From assembly GCA_019075925.1 (NCBI GenBank), contig JAGXAC010000020.1, forward strand, positions 1 to 32,106: DNA of 32,106 nt, written 5' to 3'. The notes under the pieces were generated by a model. It made no database searches and was not told where the DNA came from. It was given only the letters and a program-made list of their open reading frames with translations. This document shows positions 1 through 7,744 of this stretch, one piece after another. Positions within the stretch are counted from its first letter, which is position 1; each line of letters begins with the position of its first letter. The translations under genes were made by a program, and so were the position numbers. The stretch comes from Hyphomicrobiales bacterium (lineage in GTDB: Bacteria > Pseudomonadota > Alphaproteobacteria > Rhizobiales > Xanthobacteraceae).

Positions 1-2
1 TG

Positions 3-1130
3 GACGGCGCCATCGTCAGCATCAAGGATTTGTTCGACGTTGCCGGCGAAAAGACCCGCGCCGGCTCGAAGGTGCTGGCCGAGGAAGCCGCGCCGGCTGC
101 GGCGGACGCGCGGATCGTGCGTCGGTTGCGCGCCGCCGGCGCGGTGATCGTCGCCAAGACCAATATGACCGAGTTCGCCTATTCGTCGATCGGCGCCAAC
201 CCGCATTTCGGTACGCCCGGCAATCCGGCCGACCGCGCGCGGATTCCAGGCGGTTCGTCGTCGGGCGCCGCCGTCGCCGCCGGCGACGGCATGTGCGAGG
301 TCGCGATCGGCAGCGATACCGGCGGCTCGGTACGGATACCGGCGGCGCTATGCGGCATTACCGGCTTCAAGCCGACCAAGCGCCGGGTGCCGACGGACGG
401 CGCCTTCCCGTTGAGCTTCACGCTCGACTCGATCGGACCGCTTGCCCGCAGCGTCGCCGCATGCGCCGACACCGACGCGGTGCTGGCGGGCGAAGAACCA
501 GCTCCGCTTGCGCCGGCCGCGCTCGACAGTTTGCGTTTCGGCCTCGACGAAGGCTTGCCGCTCGACGATCTCGATCATCATGTCGCATCCGCCTTCGCCG
601 CCGCGGTCAAGCGGCTTGACGACGCAGGTGTGCGCGTCAGCACGGAAAAAATTTCGCAGTTCGACGAGATGAACACGGTGCAGGCCAAAGGCGGTATCCC
701 GCCGGCCGAGGCCTGCGCCATTCATCGCGACCGGATGGCCCGGCGCGCCGCCGACATCGATCCGAATGTGCGTGCGCGCATCGACCGCGGCTGCGCCATG
801 CCGGCGGCGGATTACGTCGAAATCTTGCGTGCGCGCGAGCGGCTGGTTCGCGCCTTCGACGAACGGGTTTCCATGCTCGAGGCGCTGATCATGCCGACGA
901 CGCCGATCATCGCCCCGACCATCGCCGAAGTCGCCGACCAGAAGACGTTCTTCGCTCGCCATAATCTGCTGATCCGCAACACCGCGATCGGTAACTTCTT
1001 CAATCTGTGCGCGATCTCCCTGCCGTTGCCGTCGCCGCTTCCGGTCGGCTTGATGGTGGTCGGCCGCTACGGCAGCGACCGCAGGCTGCTGCGCATCGCC
1101 GCGGCGGTGGAGGCCCTGTTCGCGAGTTGA
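3..1130 (+). CDS. Amidase signature family enzyme, 5'-truncated by window edge
   Basis: This is the C-terminal part of an amidase signature (AS) family hydrolase, which cleaves a carboxamide to acid plus ammonia or amine. The frame is open to the window edge, and the first visible residues (DGAIVSIKDLFDVAG) are the conserved pre-catalytic stretch, so the true start lies outside. All three catalytic residues are visible: Lys in VAKTNMTEF (codon 156-158), the cis-Ser in the GGSSSG motif (249-266) and the nucleophile Ser in DTGGSVRIP (codon 327-329). The remaining length suits a 430-470 residue family member. The substrate cannot be read from sequence; GatA-like, indoleacetamide or general amide hydrolases share these motifs. 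It lies on the same strand as the downstream Liv-type importer but is separated from it by a convergent MarR gene, so a shared substrate is only a guess. Confidence 0.9.
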   Translation, partial: DGAIVSIKDLFDVAGEKTRAGSKVLAEEAAPAAADARIVRRLRAAGAVIVAKTNMTEFAYSSIGANPHFGTPGNPADRARIPGGSSSGAAVAAGDGMCEVAIGSDTGGSVRIPAALCGITGFKPTKRRVPTDGAFPLSFTLDSIGPLARSVAACADTDAVLAGEEPAPLAPAALDSLRFGLDEGLPLDDLDHHVASAFAAAVKRLDDAGVRVSTEKISQFDEMNTVQAKGGIPPAEACAIHRDRMARRAADIDPNVRARIDRGCAMPAADYVEILRARERLVRAFDERVSMLEALIMPTTPIIAPTIAEVADQKTFFARHNLLIRNTAIGNFFNLCAISLPLPSPLPVGLMVVGRYGSDRRLLRIAAAVEALFAS

Positions 1131-1156
1131 CGCTCGGCGGGACGGGCGGATGGCGT

Positions 1157-1687
1157 CTAGAAGTCGCGCAGCGCGTCGAGCAGCGCTTTGCGGCGCTCGC
1201 CGCCGAGCTTTTCGCTCAATCGCTTCTCGTGCCGCGACGCCAGCGCCTTGGCGCGCGCGAGTAAGGTCCGCCCCGGCGCGGTGAGCGTGAGCGCGTGACG
1301 GCGTCCGTCCGCGGATGACGGCAGCCGCTGAACGAGCCCGCGCTCTTGCAGCCGGTTCAGCAGGCGAACCAGCCGCGCCCGTTCGATGCCGAGCGTCGCC
1401 GCCAATTCCGCCTGCGACAGCCCGTTATTGGCGCCCGTCACCACCAAAACCGAATACTGCGCCGGGCTCACGTCGATGCCCTTGAGCGTGCGGATGAAAT
1501 CGCCGAACACCCAGATTTGTGCGCGCCTGATGAAATAGCCGAGATGGTCGTTGAGCGCGTCGAGCGCAATCGGCGGGCGCACCGAGCGCCGCGCCGTCTG
1601 GAGGTTCCGCCGAGGCAGGACGCGGCTGTCCGCCATTTTCGACCTGCTGCCCGGCTTTAGGCTCGACTTGATGATCGCCTTGGCCAT
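1157..1687 (-). CDS. MarR family transcriptional regulator
   Basis: A winged-helix regulator of the MarR family, 176 residues. The core after about residue 60 has the family pattern: SPAQYSVLVV, then LSQAELAATLGIERARLVRLLNRL (helix-turn-helix with recognition helix) and the wing GLVQRLPSSADGRRHALTLT, followed by a C-terminal dimerisation helix. The N-terminal 40 residues are basic and probably disordered. The ATG at 1687 follows a GAGG sequence in GAGGCCGGC. The gene ends 26 bp from the convergent amidase and is divergent from the Liv-type transporter operon starting at 1869. A 17 bp palindrome lies immediately upstream of its start, suggesting autorepression and perhaps control of the transporter. 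MarR proteins usually respond to small phenolic or carboxylate ligands; the ligand here is unknown. Confidence 0.9.
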   Translation of the reverse strand: MAKAIIKSSLKPGSRSKMADSRVLPRRNLQTARRSVRPPIALDALNDHLGYFIRRAQIWVFGDFIRTLKGIDVSPAQYSVLVVTGANNGLSQAELAATLGIERARLVRLLNRLQERGLVQRLPSSADGRRHALTLTAPGRTLLARAKALASRHEKRLSEKLGGERRKALLDALRDF

Positions 1688-1704
1688 GCCGGCCTCGATT
1701 GGTA

Positions 1705-1721
1705 TTGACGATCGTTGTCAA
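1705..1721. promoter_or_regulatory. Candidate MarR operator (TTGAC-N7-GTCAA palindrome)
   Basis: A perfect inverted repeat, TTGAC / GTCAA with a 7-nt spacer, lies 17 bp upstream of the marR ATG and about 147 bp upstream of the divergent transporter operon. Its size and bases resemble known MarR-family boxes (about 16-20 bp, TTGAC-rich half sites). That it binds this regulator is inferred from position only. Confidence 0.5.
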
Positions 1722-1868
1722 GGTCAACAATATGCGAATGCGACTGAAAGGCCGATGTGCGGAGCACGCCGCCCGCGGCCCCGCGACACTTTCGGGGCTG
1801 TAATCGTTCGTAGTCATCCGGCATCATGGGGTAAGATCGGATAACATAAACGTTGGGAGGATCTCGTT

Positions 1869-3116
1869 ATGACACGCAAAGCACAGTCGAATTCCGCGCG
1901 GTTGACCCGTCGCGCCGTCACCGCCGGCTTGGGCGCCGCCGGCTTTGTCGCCGGCGTAGCGCCGTTCAATATCGCGCGCGCGGCGGGTGGCCCGCTCAAG
2001 GTCGGCGTCCTGCTGCCGCGTTCGGGCTTGCAGGCGGGGATCGGCCAGGATTGCTGGCGCGGTGTTGATATCGCTCCCGGCATCCTCAAGTCGCTGGGCC
2101 TGCCCGAACTCACGGTCATGAGCGGCGATACCGAATCCAACGTCGACACCGCGCGCGCACGCGCCGAGAAGCTGATCGGCGAAGGCGCGCAGCTTCTCAT
2201 CGGCGCGTTCGATTCCGGCCAGACGACCGCCATCGCCCAGGTCGCCGAGCAGAAGGGCATCCCGCTGGTCATCAATATCGCCGGCGCCCCGCAAATCACC
2301 GAGCAAGGCTACAAGTTCGTCTTTCGCAATTTTCCCACCGGCCCGATGATCGTCGGCGATGCTTTCAACAACCAGAAGGAAGTTTTTGCCGCGGCCGGCC
2401 ATACGCCGAAAACAGTGGTGTTCCTTCATATCAACGACACTTACGGCACGGCGATCGCCGGGGCGGTCGAGCACGTCATGCCGAAATTCAACATGCCGTA
2501 TACGATTGCCGAAAAAATCGCCTACGATCCGGCGGCACGGGATCTCTCGGTCGAGGTGACGAAAGCGAAAGCGACCAACGCCGACGCGCTGCTCGTGGTC
2601 AGCCGGCTCAATGACGCGATGCTGCTGACGCGCGAACTGGTCAAGCAGCGCTGGACGCCGCAGGCGATCCTGAGCATGGGGCCGGGCTGGTACGACGACC
2701 AGTACTTCAAGACGCTCGGCAAGCTCGCCAATGGGCCGATCAGCTTTGTCCCGTGGTACGACCCGCACAAGAAGCTGACACCGGTCCTCGAAGCCGCCCT
2801 GGCCAAGAGTTTTGCCGGCGTACAGCTCAACACCAATCACATTTTTACCTTCGAGGCGCTGCTGGTCGCCGCTGACGCCTACAAGCGCGCCGGCTCGACC
2901 GATCCGAAGGCGCTGGCCGACGCCATCCGCACCACCAACATCACGGATAACGTCAGCATCGGGCCGGGCATCAGCTTCAACGCCAAGGGTCAGAACGACA
3001 AGGTCAAAGACGGCGCCATCCAGAACCGCGGCGGTAAGGATGTGATGCTGGCGCCGCAGAGTGCCGCCAATGCCAAGCCGGAATGGCCGATGACGCCATA
3101 TCAGAATCGCGGCTAG
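1869..3116 (+). CDS. Liv-type ABC transporter periplasmic substrate-binding protein
   Basis: A type I periplasmic binding protein of the branched-chain amino acid/amide (LivJ-like) family, 415 residues, which captures a small solute and delivers it to the LivHM-like permeases encoded next. The N-terminus carries a twin-arginine signal (LTRRAVTAG, Arg14-Arg15, a hydrophobic stretch, ARA cleavage near residue 38), so export is probably through Tat. The mature protein opens with LKVGVLLPRSG and continues with the two-lobe fold pattern (QLLIGAFDSGQTTAIAQVAE; TVVFLHINDTYG). The ATG follows a strong GGGAGGA ribosome-binding site. It is the first gene of a five-gene operon and is separated from the permeases by a hairpin. 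Liv-family binding proteins accept amino acids, amides, urea or aromatic acids; the ligand cannot be assigned. Confidence 0.93.
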   Translation: MTRKAQSNSARLTRRAVTAGLGAAGFVAGVAPFNIARAAGGPLKVGVLLPRSGLQAGIGQDCWRGVDIAPGILKSLGLPELTVMSGDTESNVDTARARAEKLIGEGAQLLIGAFDSGQTTAIAQVAEQKGIPLVINIAGAPQITEQGYKFVFRNFPTGPMIVGDAFNNQKEVFAAAGHTPKTVVFLHINDTYGTAIAGAVEHVMPKFNMPYTIAEKIAYDPAARDLSVEVTKAKATNADALLVVSRLNDAMLLTRELVKQRWTPQAILSMGPGWYDDQYFKTLGKLANGPISFVPWYDPHKKLTPVLEAALAKSFAGVQLNTNHIFTFEALLVAADAYKRAGSTDPKALADAIRTTNITDNVSIGPGISFNAKGQNDKVKDGAIQNRGGKDVMLAPQSAANAKPEWPMTPYQNRG

Positions 3117-3127
3117 TTTCTTCGCTC

Positions 3128-3147
3128 CCTCCGCCGCTTTGCGGAGG
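3128..3147 (+). terminator. Intra-operon hairpin after the binding-protein gene
   Basis: CCTCCGC and GCGGAGG form a 7-bp stem with a 6-nt loop, starting 11 bp after the binding-protein stop and followed by AGAAAAATTT. It lies between the binding-protein and permease genes. Such hairpins often protect the upstream mRNA or partly terminate transcription so that the binding protein is made in excess. Function here is inferred. Confidence 0.4.
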
Positions 3148-3191
3148 AGAAAAATTTGGATCAATTCCGCGCTCGCGCTCATCGGTGACGG

Positions 3192-4064
3192 ATGCCGCTT
3201 GAGGTCTATCTTAACGTCGCCATCGGCGGAGTTTTGACCGGTTTGGTCTACGGCCTGATGGCGCTCGGGCTGTCGGTCATCTTCGGCGTGGTGCGGGTGG
3301 TCAACTTCGCTCATGGCGAGATGATGACCGTCGCCATGTTCCTCGCCGTCGTGCTGTGCACGGCGCTGCATGTCGATCCGCTCGTGCTGCTTGTTCCGAT
3401 CGCGGCGGTGCTGTTCGTCTTCGGCTATGCACTCCAGCGCGGCCTGATCAACGTCTTCATCACCCGGCCGGAGCACAGTCAGTTTCTGCTGCTGGTGGCG
3501 CTCGCCATCATCATCACCAACACGTTGTTGATCATCTTCGGTCCAGACGCGCGCACGGTGGAAACTGCCTATGGCTTCGACAGTTTCCAGTTCGGCGGGA
3601 TCATTGTTGATGCCGCCAAGGCCTATGCCGGCGCCGCGGCGATCTTATTCGCCGCCGCCTTGTTTGTGTTCTTTCGCTTCACGCTGATCGGCAAGGCCAT
3701 CCGCGCCGGTGCCGACAACCACACCGGCGCACTGGTCGTCGGCCTCGATGTCAAGCGGCTCTATGCGCTTACTTTCGGGCTTGGCGCGGCGTGTGTCGGC
3801 GCCGCCGGAACGATGATGACGCTGTTGGTCGACGCAACGCCGCTGCTGGGGCCGAGTTACACGCTGCTTGCCTTCGTCATTGTCATCACCGGCGGCCTGG
3901 GTTCGATGCCGGGCGCTCTCATCGGCGGCGTGCTGATCGGCCTCACCGAGGCGCTCGCCGGCCTGTTGTTCACGCCGTCGGCGAAAAGCATGTTTGCCTT
4001 TGCCATTCTCGTTCTGGTGCTGCTGTTCCGGCCGCAGGGAATTCTCGGCAAGAGGCTGGCATGA
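3192..4064 (+). CDS. livH: Branched-chain amino acid-type ABC permease, LivH family
   Basis: An inner-membrane permease of the LivH family, 290 residues with about eight hydrophobic segments. It forms the translocation pathway together with the LivM-like protein. The family block GLMALGLSVIFGVVRVVNFAHGEMM (residues about 20-45) is present, as is the loop GADNHTGALVVGLDVKRLYALTFGLG that contacts the ATPases. The C-terminal part (ITGGLGSMPGALIGGVLIGL) is also typical. The ATG at 3192 sits 75 bp after the binding-protein stop. The stop codon overlaps the next gene in ATGA, which indicates translational coupling. The symbol reflects family membership; the substrate may not be leucine. Confidence 0.93.
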   Translation: MPLEVYLNVAIGGVLTGLVYGLMALGLSVIFGVVRVVNFAHGEMMTVAMFLAVVLCTALHVDPLVLLVPIAAVLFVFGYALQRGLINVFITRPEHSQFLLLVALAIIITNTLLIIFGPDARTVETAYGFDSFQFGGIIVDAAKAYAGAAAILFAAALFVFFRFTLIGKAIRAGADNHTGALVVGLDVKRLYALTFGLGAACVGAAGTMMTLLVDATPLLGPSYTLLAFVIVITGGLGSMPGALIGGVLIGLTEALAGLLFTPSAKSMFAFAILVLVLLFRPQGILGKRLA

Positions 4065-5065
4065 TGGCTCGCCTCACCGCCGGCGTGACGCGCCGGAGCG
4101 CGATTCCGCTTGCCCTGCTGCTGGCGGCTTTGCTGGCGGCGCCGTGGCTGGTCAACGATTATCTGCTCACCATGCTCATCATTATTCTGTACTTCGGCTA
4201 CGCCGGCCAGGCATGGAATATCATGATGGGCTTCGCCGGGCAGCTTTCGCTCGGGCACGCGCTTTATCTCGGGCTCGGCGGCTATGTCGCAGCGACCTTG
4301 TTCACGCGTTTCGGCATCGGTCCGTGGCTCGGCTTCGCCGTCGCAATCCCGGTCGCGAGCGCGGCCGGCGCCATCATCGGCTTCCTGGCGTTCCGCTTTC
4401 GCGTCGCCGGTATTTATTTCGCCATCCTGACCATCGCGTTCGCCGAGTTTGCCCGCATCGGCTTCGACAACTGGGACTATGTCCATGCGTCGAGTGGCCT
4501 GTTCGTGCCGGTCAAGCAATACGCGCACAACAATCCCTGGCTTCTGCGCGGCGATCCGACCATGTTCTACTACGTCATTCTCGGCGCAACCGTGCTGCTG
4601 TTCGTGCTTTGCCACTTTCTCGTGCGCAGCCGCGTCGGCTATTTTTGGCTCGCCATCCGCGAGGATGAAACCGCCGCCCGCGCGGCCGGCATCGACACCT
4701 TCCGCTACAAGATGATTGCCGTGGTGGTGTCGGCGGCGATGACGTCGTTCGCCGGCGTGTTCTACGCGTTCTTTTACAACAACCTGTTTCCGGAACAGGT
4801 GTTCAGCATCTTCCGTTCGGTCGAGATCATTCTTGGCCCGATCATCGGCGGCATCGGCACTTTGTTTGGTCCGATCCTCGGCGCTTTCGTGCTCAAGGGC
4901 CTTGCCGAAGCGCTCAGTTCCGTGATGACCGCTTTCGGCATTGATCTGCCGGGCGTGACGCAGGTGTTTTATGGCGTCTGTCTCCTGATCGTGGTCGTCG
5001 CGCTGCCCGACGGCGTGTGGCCGCCGCTGGCGCGCCTGCTCGGTATCGGCAGGAGCAAGCCGTGA
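4061..5065 (+). CDS. livM: Branched-chain amino acid-type ABC permease, LivM family
   Basis: The second permease subunit, LivM family, 334 residues with about ten hydrophobic segments. The diagnostic motif GFAGQLSLGHALYLGLGGYVAA occurs early, and the ATPase-contact loop reads LAIREDETAARAAGIDTFRYK (near residues 200-220). The C-terminal block (GPIIGGIGTLFGPILGAFVL) also matches the family. The frame is open upstream to 3791, but that part lies inside livH; the ATG at 4061 forms the ATGA overlap with the livH stop and gives a normal length, so it is chosen. An immediately following ATG at 4064 is an alternative. The stop overlaps the next gene in GTGA. Confidence 0.93.
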   Translation: MMARLTAGVTRRSAIPLALLLAALLAAPWLVNDYLLTMLIIILYFGYAGQAWNIMMGFAGQLSLGHALYLGLGGYVAATLFTRFGIGPWLGFAVAIPVASAAGAIIGFLAFRFRVAGIYFAILTIAFAEFARIGFDNWDYVHASSGLFVPVKQYAHNNPWLLRGDPTMFYYVILGATVLLFVLCHFLVRSRVGYFWLAIREDETAARAAGIDTFRYKMIAVVVSAAMTSFAGVFYAFFYNNLFPEQVFSIFRSVEIILGPIIGGIGTLFGPILGAFVLKGLAEALSSVMTAFGIDLPGVTQVFYGVCLLIVVVALPDGVWPPLARLLGIGRSKP

Positions 5066-5783
5066 CCGCGCTGCTCGCCCTCAGCAATGTCAGCAAACGT
5101 TTCCGCGGCTTGATCGCGGTCGATGGCGTGAGCTTTACCGTGCCGCAAGGGGCGATGTTCGCGGTCATCGGTTCGAACGGCGCCGGCAAGACCACGTTGT
5201 TCAATATGATCGCCGGCGCCATGAAACCGGACGGCGGCGCGATCGTCTTTGCCGGCCAAGGCGTGCATGGCCTCACTGCCGACGCGGTCTGCCGCCGCGG
5301 CATTGCCCGCACGTTCCAGATCGTGCGGCCGTTTCCGGGCCTGAGCGTCGAGGATAACGTCATCATCGGTGCGCTCCTGCACCGGCCGGACGTGACCGCG
5401 GCGCGCGGCCATGCGCATGAATTGTTGCGGCGGCTCGATCTGTTCGACAAGCGCCATCGGATCGCTTCGACGCTGACGTTGCCGGACCGCAAGCGGCTCG
5501 AAATGGCGCGCGCGCTGGCTACCGGTCCGCGGCTCCTGTTGCTCGACGAGGTGATGGCAGGCCTGCGGCCGACCGAGACCGACCGCATGGTCGCGATCCT
5601 CAAAGCGCTCAATGCCGAGGGCCTGACGATTCTACTGATCGAGCACGTCATGCGCGCGGTGATGGCGCTCGCATCCCATGTGCTGGTTCTCGATCATGGC
5701 GTGGCAATCGCCGAAGGTTCGCCGGAGCAGGTGGCGCGCGATCCGGCGGTAGTGCAGTCCTATCTCGGCGTGGAGACGGTGTG

Positions 5784-5784
<1 letters not shown>
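5062..5784 (+). CDS. livG: Liv-type ABC transporter ATPase, LivG family
   Basis: A cytoplasmic ATPase subunit that energises the LivHM-like permeases, 240 residues. Walker A is GSNGAGKTT, Walker B is LLLLDEVMAG, and the switch His is in LLIEHVMRAV. The ABC signature region is unusual: instead of LSxGQ it reads LTLPDRKRLEMARALA. The Liv family signature is often degenerate in this subunit, and I recall similar forms in alphaproteobacteria, so the protein is probably functional. The GTG start at 5062 overlaps the livM stop (GTGA); an in-frame extension upstream lies within livM and is rejected. The stop overlaps the start of the partner ATPase gene. Confidence 0.92.
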
Positions 5785-6488
<704 letters not shown>

Positions 6489-6491
6489 TTT

Positions 6492-6584
6492 TCGTCGTGC
6501 CGGGCTTTGCGCCGCGCGTCCACGTCTTTGGTGGCGGTGGTTGAAGACATGTCATGGCCGGGACGAACCCGGCCATGACATGTC
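6492..6584. repeat. Composite extragenic palindrome, copy 1
   Basis: A REP-like element directly after livF. The left part (CGTCGTGCCGGGCTTTGCG…CCACGTCTTTGG) resembles the left half of copy 2 near 7629. The right part is a perfect 17-bp stem, 6546-6562 with 6568-6584, and a 5-nt loop (ACGAA). The core TCATGGCCGGG / CCCGGCCATGA is one I recognise from intergenic palindromes of Rhizobiales genomes. It could also act as the terminator or 3' stabiliser of the transporter mRNA. Confidence 0.75.
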
Positions 6585-6591
6585 AATTTGC

Positions 6592-6849
6592 TCACCACGC
6601 CCGGCGCAGCCGTTCCATAATGACGGATAACGCCGCCATTCGCGCGCTCAACGGCGCTTGCGGAAAGCTCTGGCGCAACCGGCCGAGGATTTCCGCCGCA
6701 CTCGGCGCCTCGACATCAGCAAACGCCGCGGCGATGGCGCGGCCAAGCTCGGCTTCCGGCCGCCCGCTCAACGTCGCCGGCACCATGGTGACGTCTCCGA
6801 ACGGGATCGGCGGCTGTACGCGCAAGGTGACACGGCGGGCGGCGCCCAT
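6592..6849 (-). CDS. Small hypothetical protein, 85 aa
   Basis: A short open frame on the minus strand that I cannot assign to a family. It encodes 85 residues beginning MGAARRVTLRVQPPIPFGDV, with an Ala/Leu/Arg-rich helical C-terminal half (LGRAIAAAFADVEAPSAAEILGRLRQSF). There is no signal peptide, membrane segment or Cys. The ATG at 6849 is preceded by a good ribosome-binding site (TGGGAG, 5-nt spacing), the main reason to believe it is expressed. It stands alone, divergent from the glutathione transferase gene and ending just before repeat copy 1. The opposite strand is also open here (about 6554-6865) but lacks a convincing ribosome-binding site and looks like a shadow. Confidence 0.55.
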   Translation of the reverse strand: MGAARRVTLRVQPPIPFGDVTMVPATLSGRPEAELGRAIAAAFADVEAPSAAEILGRLRQSFPQAPLSARMAALSVIMERLRRAW

Positions 6850-6914
6850 GGCGAACTCCCAATGATTTTGGCCTCCCCTTAACCCGTCAATTTTGCGAAA
6901 GTTCCGCCTTGCCG

Positions 6915-6944
6915 TTGCCGTGGGCGCGAGGCCGTCTCTATATA
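6915..6944 (+). promoter_or_regulatory. Candidate sigma70-type promoter for the gst gene
   Basis: TTGCCG (6915-6920) and TATATA (6939-6944) are separated by 18 bp, about 60 bp upstream of the gst ATG. The TATATA is an AT-rich island in GC-rich DNA. Transcription would start near 6950. Confidence 0.4.
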
Positions 6945-7005
6945 AGCCGCGTCATCCACCGGCGGCCGCCGGCAAAATCCCGACTTTGCAAGGAGTCATA
7001 GGGCT

Positions 7006-7611
7006 ATGAAGCTTTATTTTGCGCCCGGCGCCTGTTCGCTCGCGCCACATATCGTCGCCAATGAACTGGGCATTAAAATCGATCTCGAACAGGTTGATCT
7101 TCGCGAAAAAAAGACCAAGGACGGCAAGGATTATCTGTCGATCAATCCCAAGGGCCAGGTGCCGCTGCTGGAACTGGACAACGGCGAACGGCTGACCGAA
7201 GTGCCGGTCATCCTGCAATTTCTGTCCGACCAGAAGCCCGCCGCTCACCTCGCCCCGGCAGCCGGCACGCCCGAGCGCTACCGGGTGCTGGAGTGGCTAA
7301 ACTTCGTCACCGCGGAATTGCACAAGACGCTGGGACCGATGTTTCGGCCGACGACCCCGGAGGAGTTCAAGACATTGTCGCGCGATCTGGCTATCCGGCG
7401 CTTCGAATGGGTCGATAAGCAATTGGCCGGCAAACAATACCTCATGGGTGACAATTTTACGCTGCCGGATGCCTATCTCTACGTGATGACGCGCTGGGCA
7501 AAAGGACTCAAAATCGATTTGAGCAAGCTTGCGAACTTGCAGGCCTACGCCGAGCGTGTCGCGGCGCGGCCTAATGTACAGCAGACGCTCAAGGAAGAAG
7601 GCTTGAGATAA
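7006..7611 (+). CDS. gstA: Glutathione S-transferase, beta class (GstA-like)
   Basis: A cytosolic glutathione S-transferase of 201 residues, conjugating glutathione to electrophiles or detoxifying peroxides. The N-terminal thioredoxin-like domain opens with MKLYFAPGACSLAPHIVANE; Cys10 is the hallmark of bacterial beta-class enzymes. The glutathione-binding loop NPKGQVPLLELDNGERLTEVPVI lies around residues 50-70 with the cis-Pro in QVPLL. The all-helical C-terminal domain (LNFVTAELHKTLGPMF; GDNFTLPDAYLYVMTRWA) is typical. A ribosome-binding site AAGGAG precedes the ATG, and a promoter-like sequence lies upstream. It is monocistronic, bracketed by two palindromic repeats. The class assignment is firm; the in vivo substrate is not. 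Confidence 0.93.
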   Translation: MKLYFAPGACSLAPHIVANELGIKIDLEQVDLREKKTKDGKDYLSINPKGQVPLLELDNGERLTEVPVILQFLSDQKPAAHLAPAAGTPERYRVLEWLNFVTAELHKTLGPMFRPTTPEEFKTLSRDLAIRRFEWVDKQLAGKQYLMGDNFTLPDAYLYVMTRWAKGLKIDLSKLANLQAYAERVAARPNVQQTLKEEGLR

Positions 7612-7628
7612 AGCGAGATGGGATTAAA

Positions 7629-7714
7629 TCGTCATGCCCGCGCTCGTCGCAGGCATCCCGTCTTAAATGCCGGATCGAAACTAAATAATGGCCGGACAAG
7701 TCCGGCGATGACGA
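7629..7714. repeat. Composite extragenic palindrome, copy 2
   Basis: An 86-bp element between gst and the convergent exporter gene. Its ends are a 7-bp inverted repeat (TCGTCAT at 7629-7635, ATGACGA at 7708-7714). Inside are two hairpins: GCC-GCG / CGC-GGC at 7636-7654, and a perfect GCCGGAC-AA-GTCCGGC at 7691-7706. The order and core words (CGTCATGCCCG, GTCTT, ATGGCCGG, GATGACGA) parallel copy 1. It probably belongs to a dispersed, non-coding repeat family and may serve as a bidirectional terminator. Confidence 0.7.
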
Positions 7715-7744
7715 AAAATTGGTTCCATCCAAATTCATCGCGAT

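Noticed and set aside
1824-3476. A 550-codon minus-strand open frame
   Set aside because: Antisense to the binding protein and the start of livH; the composition is shadow-like and no ribosome-binding site is visible.
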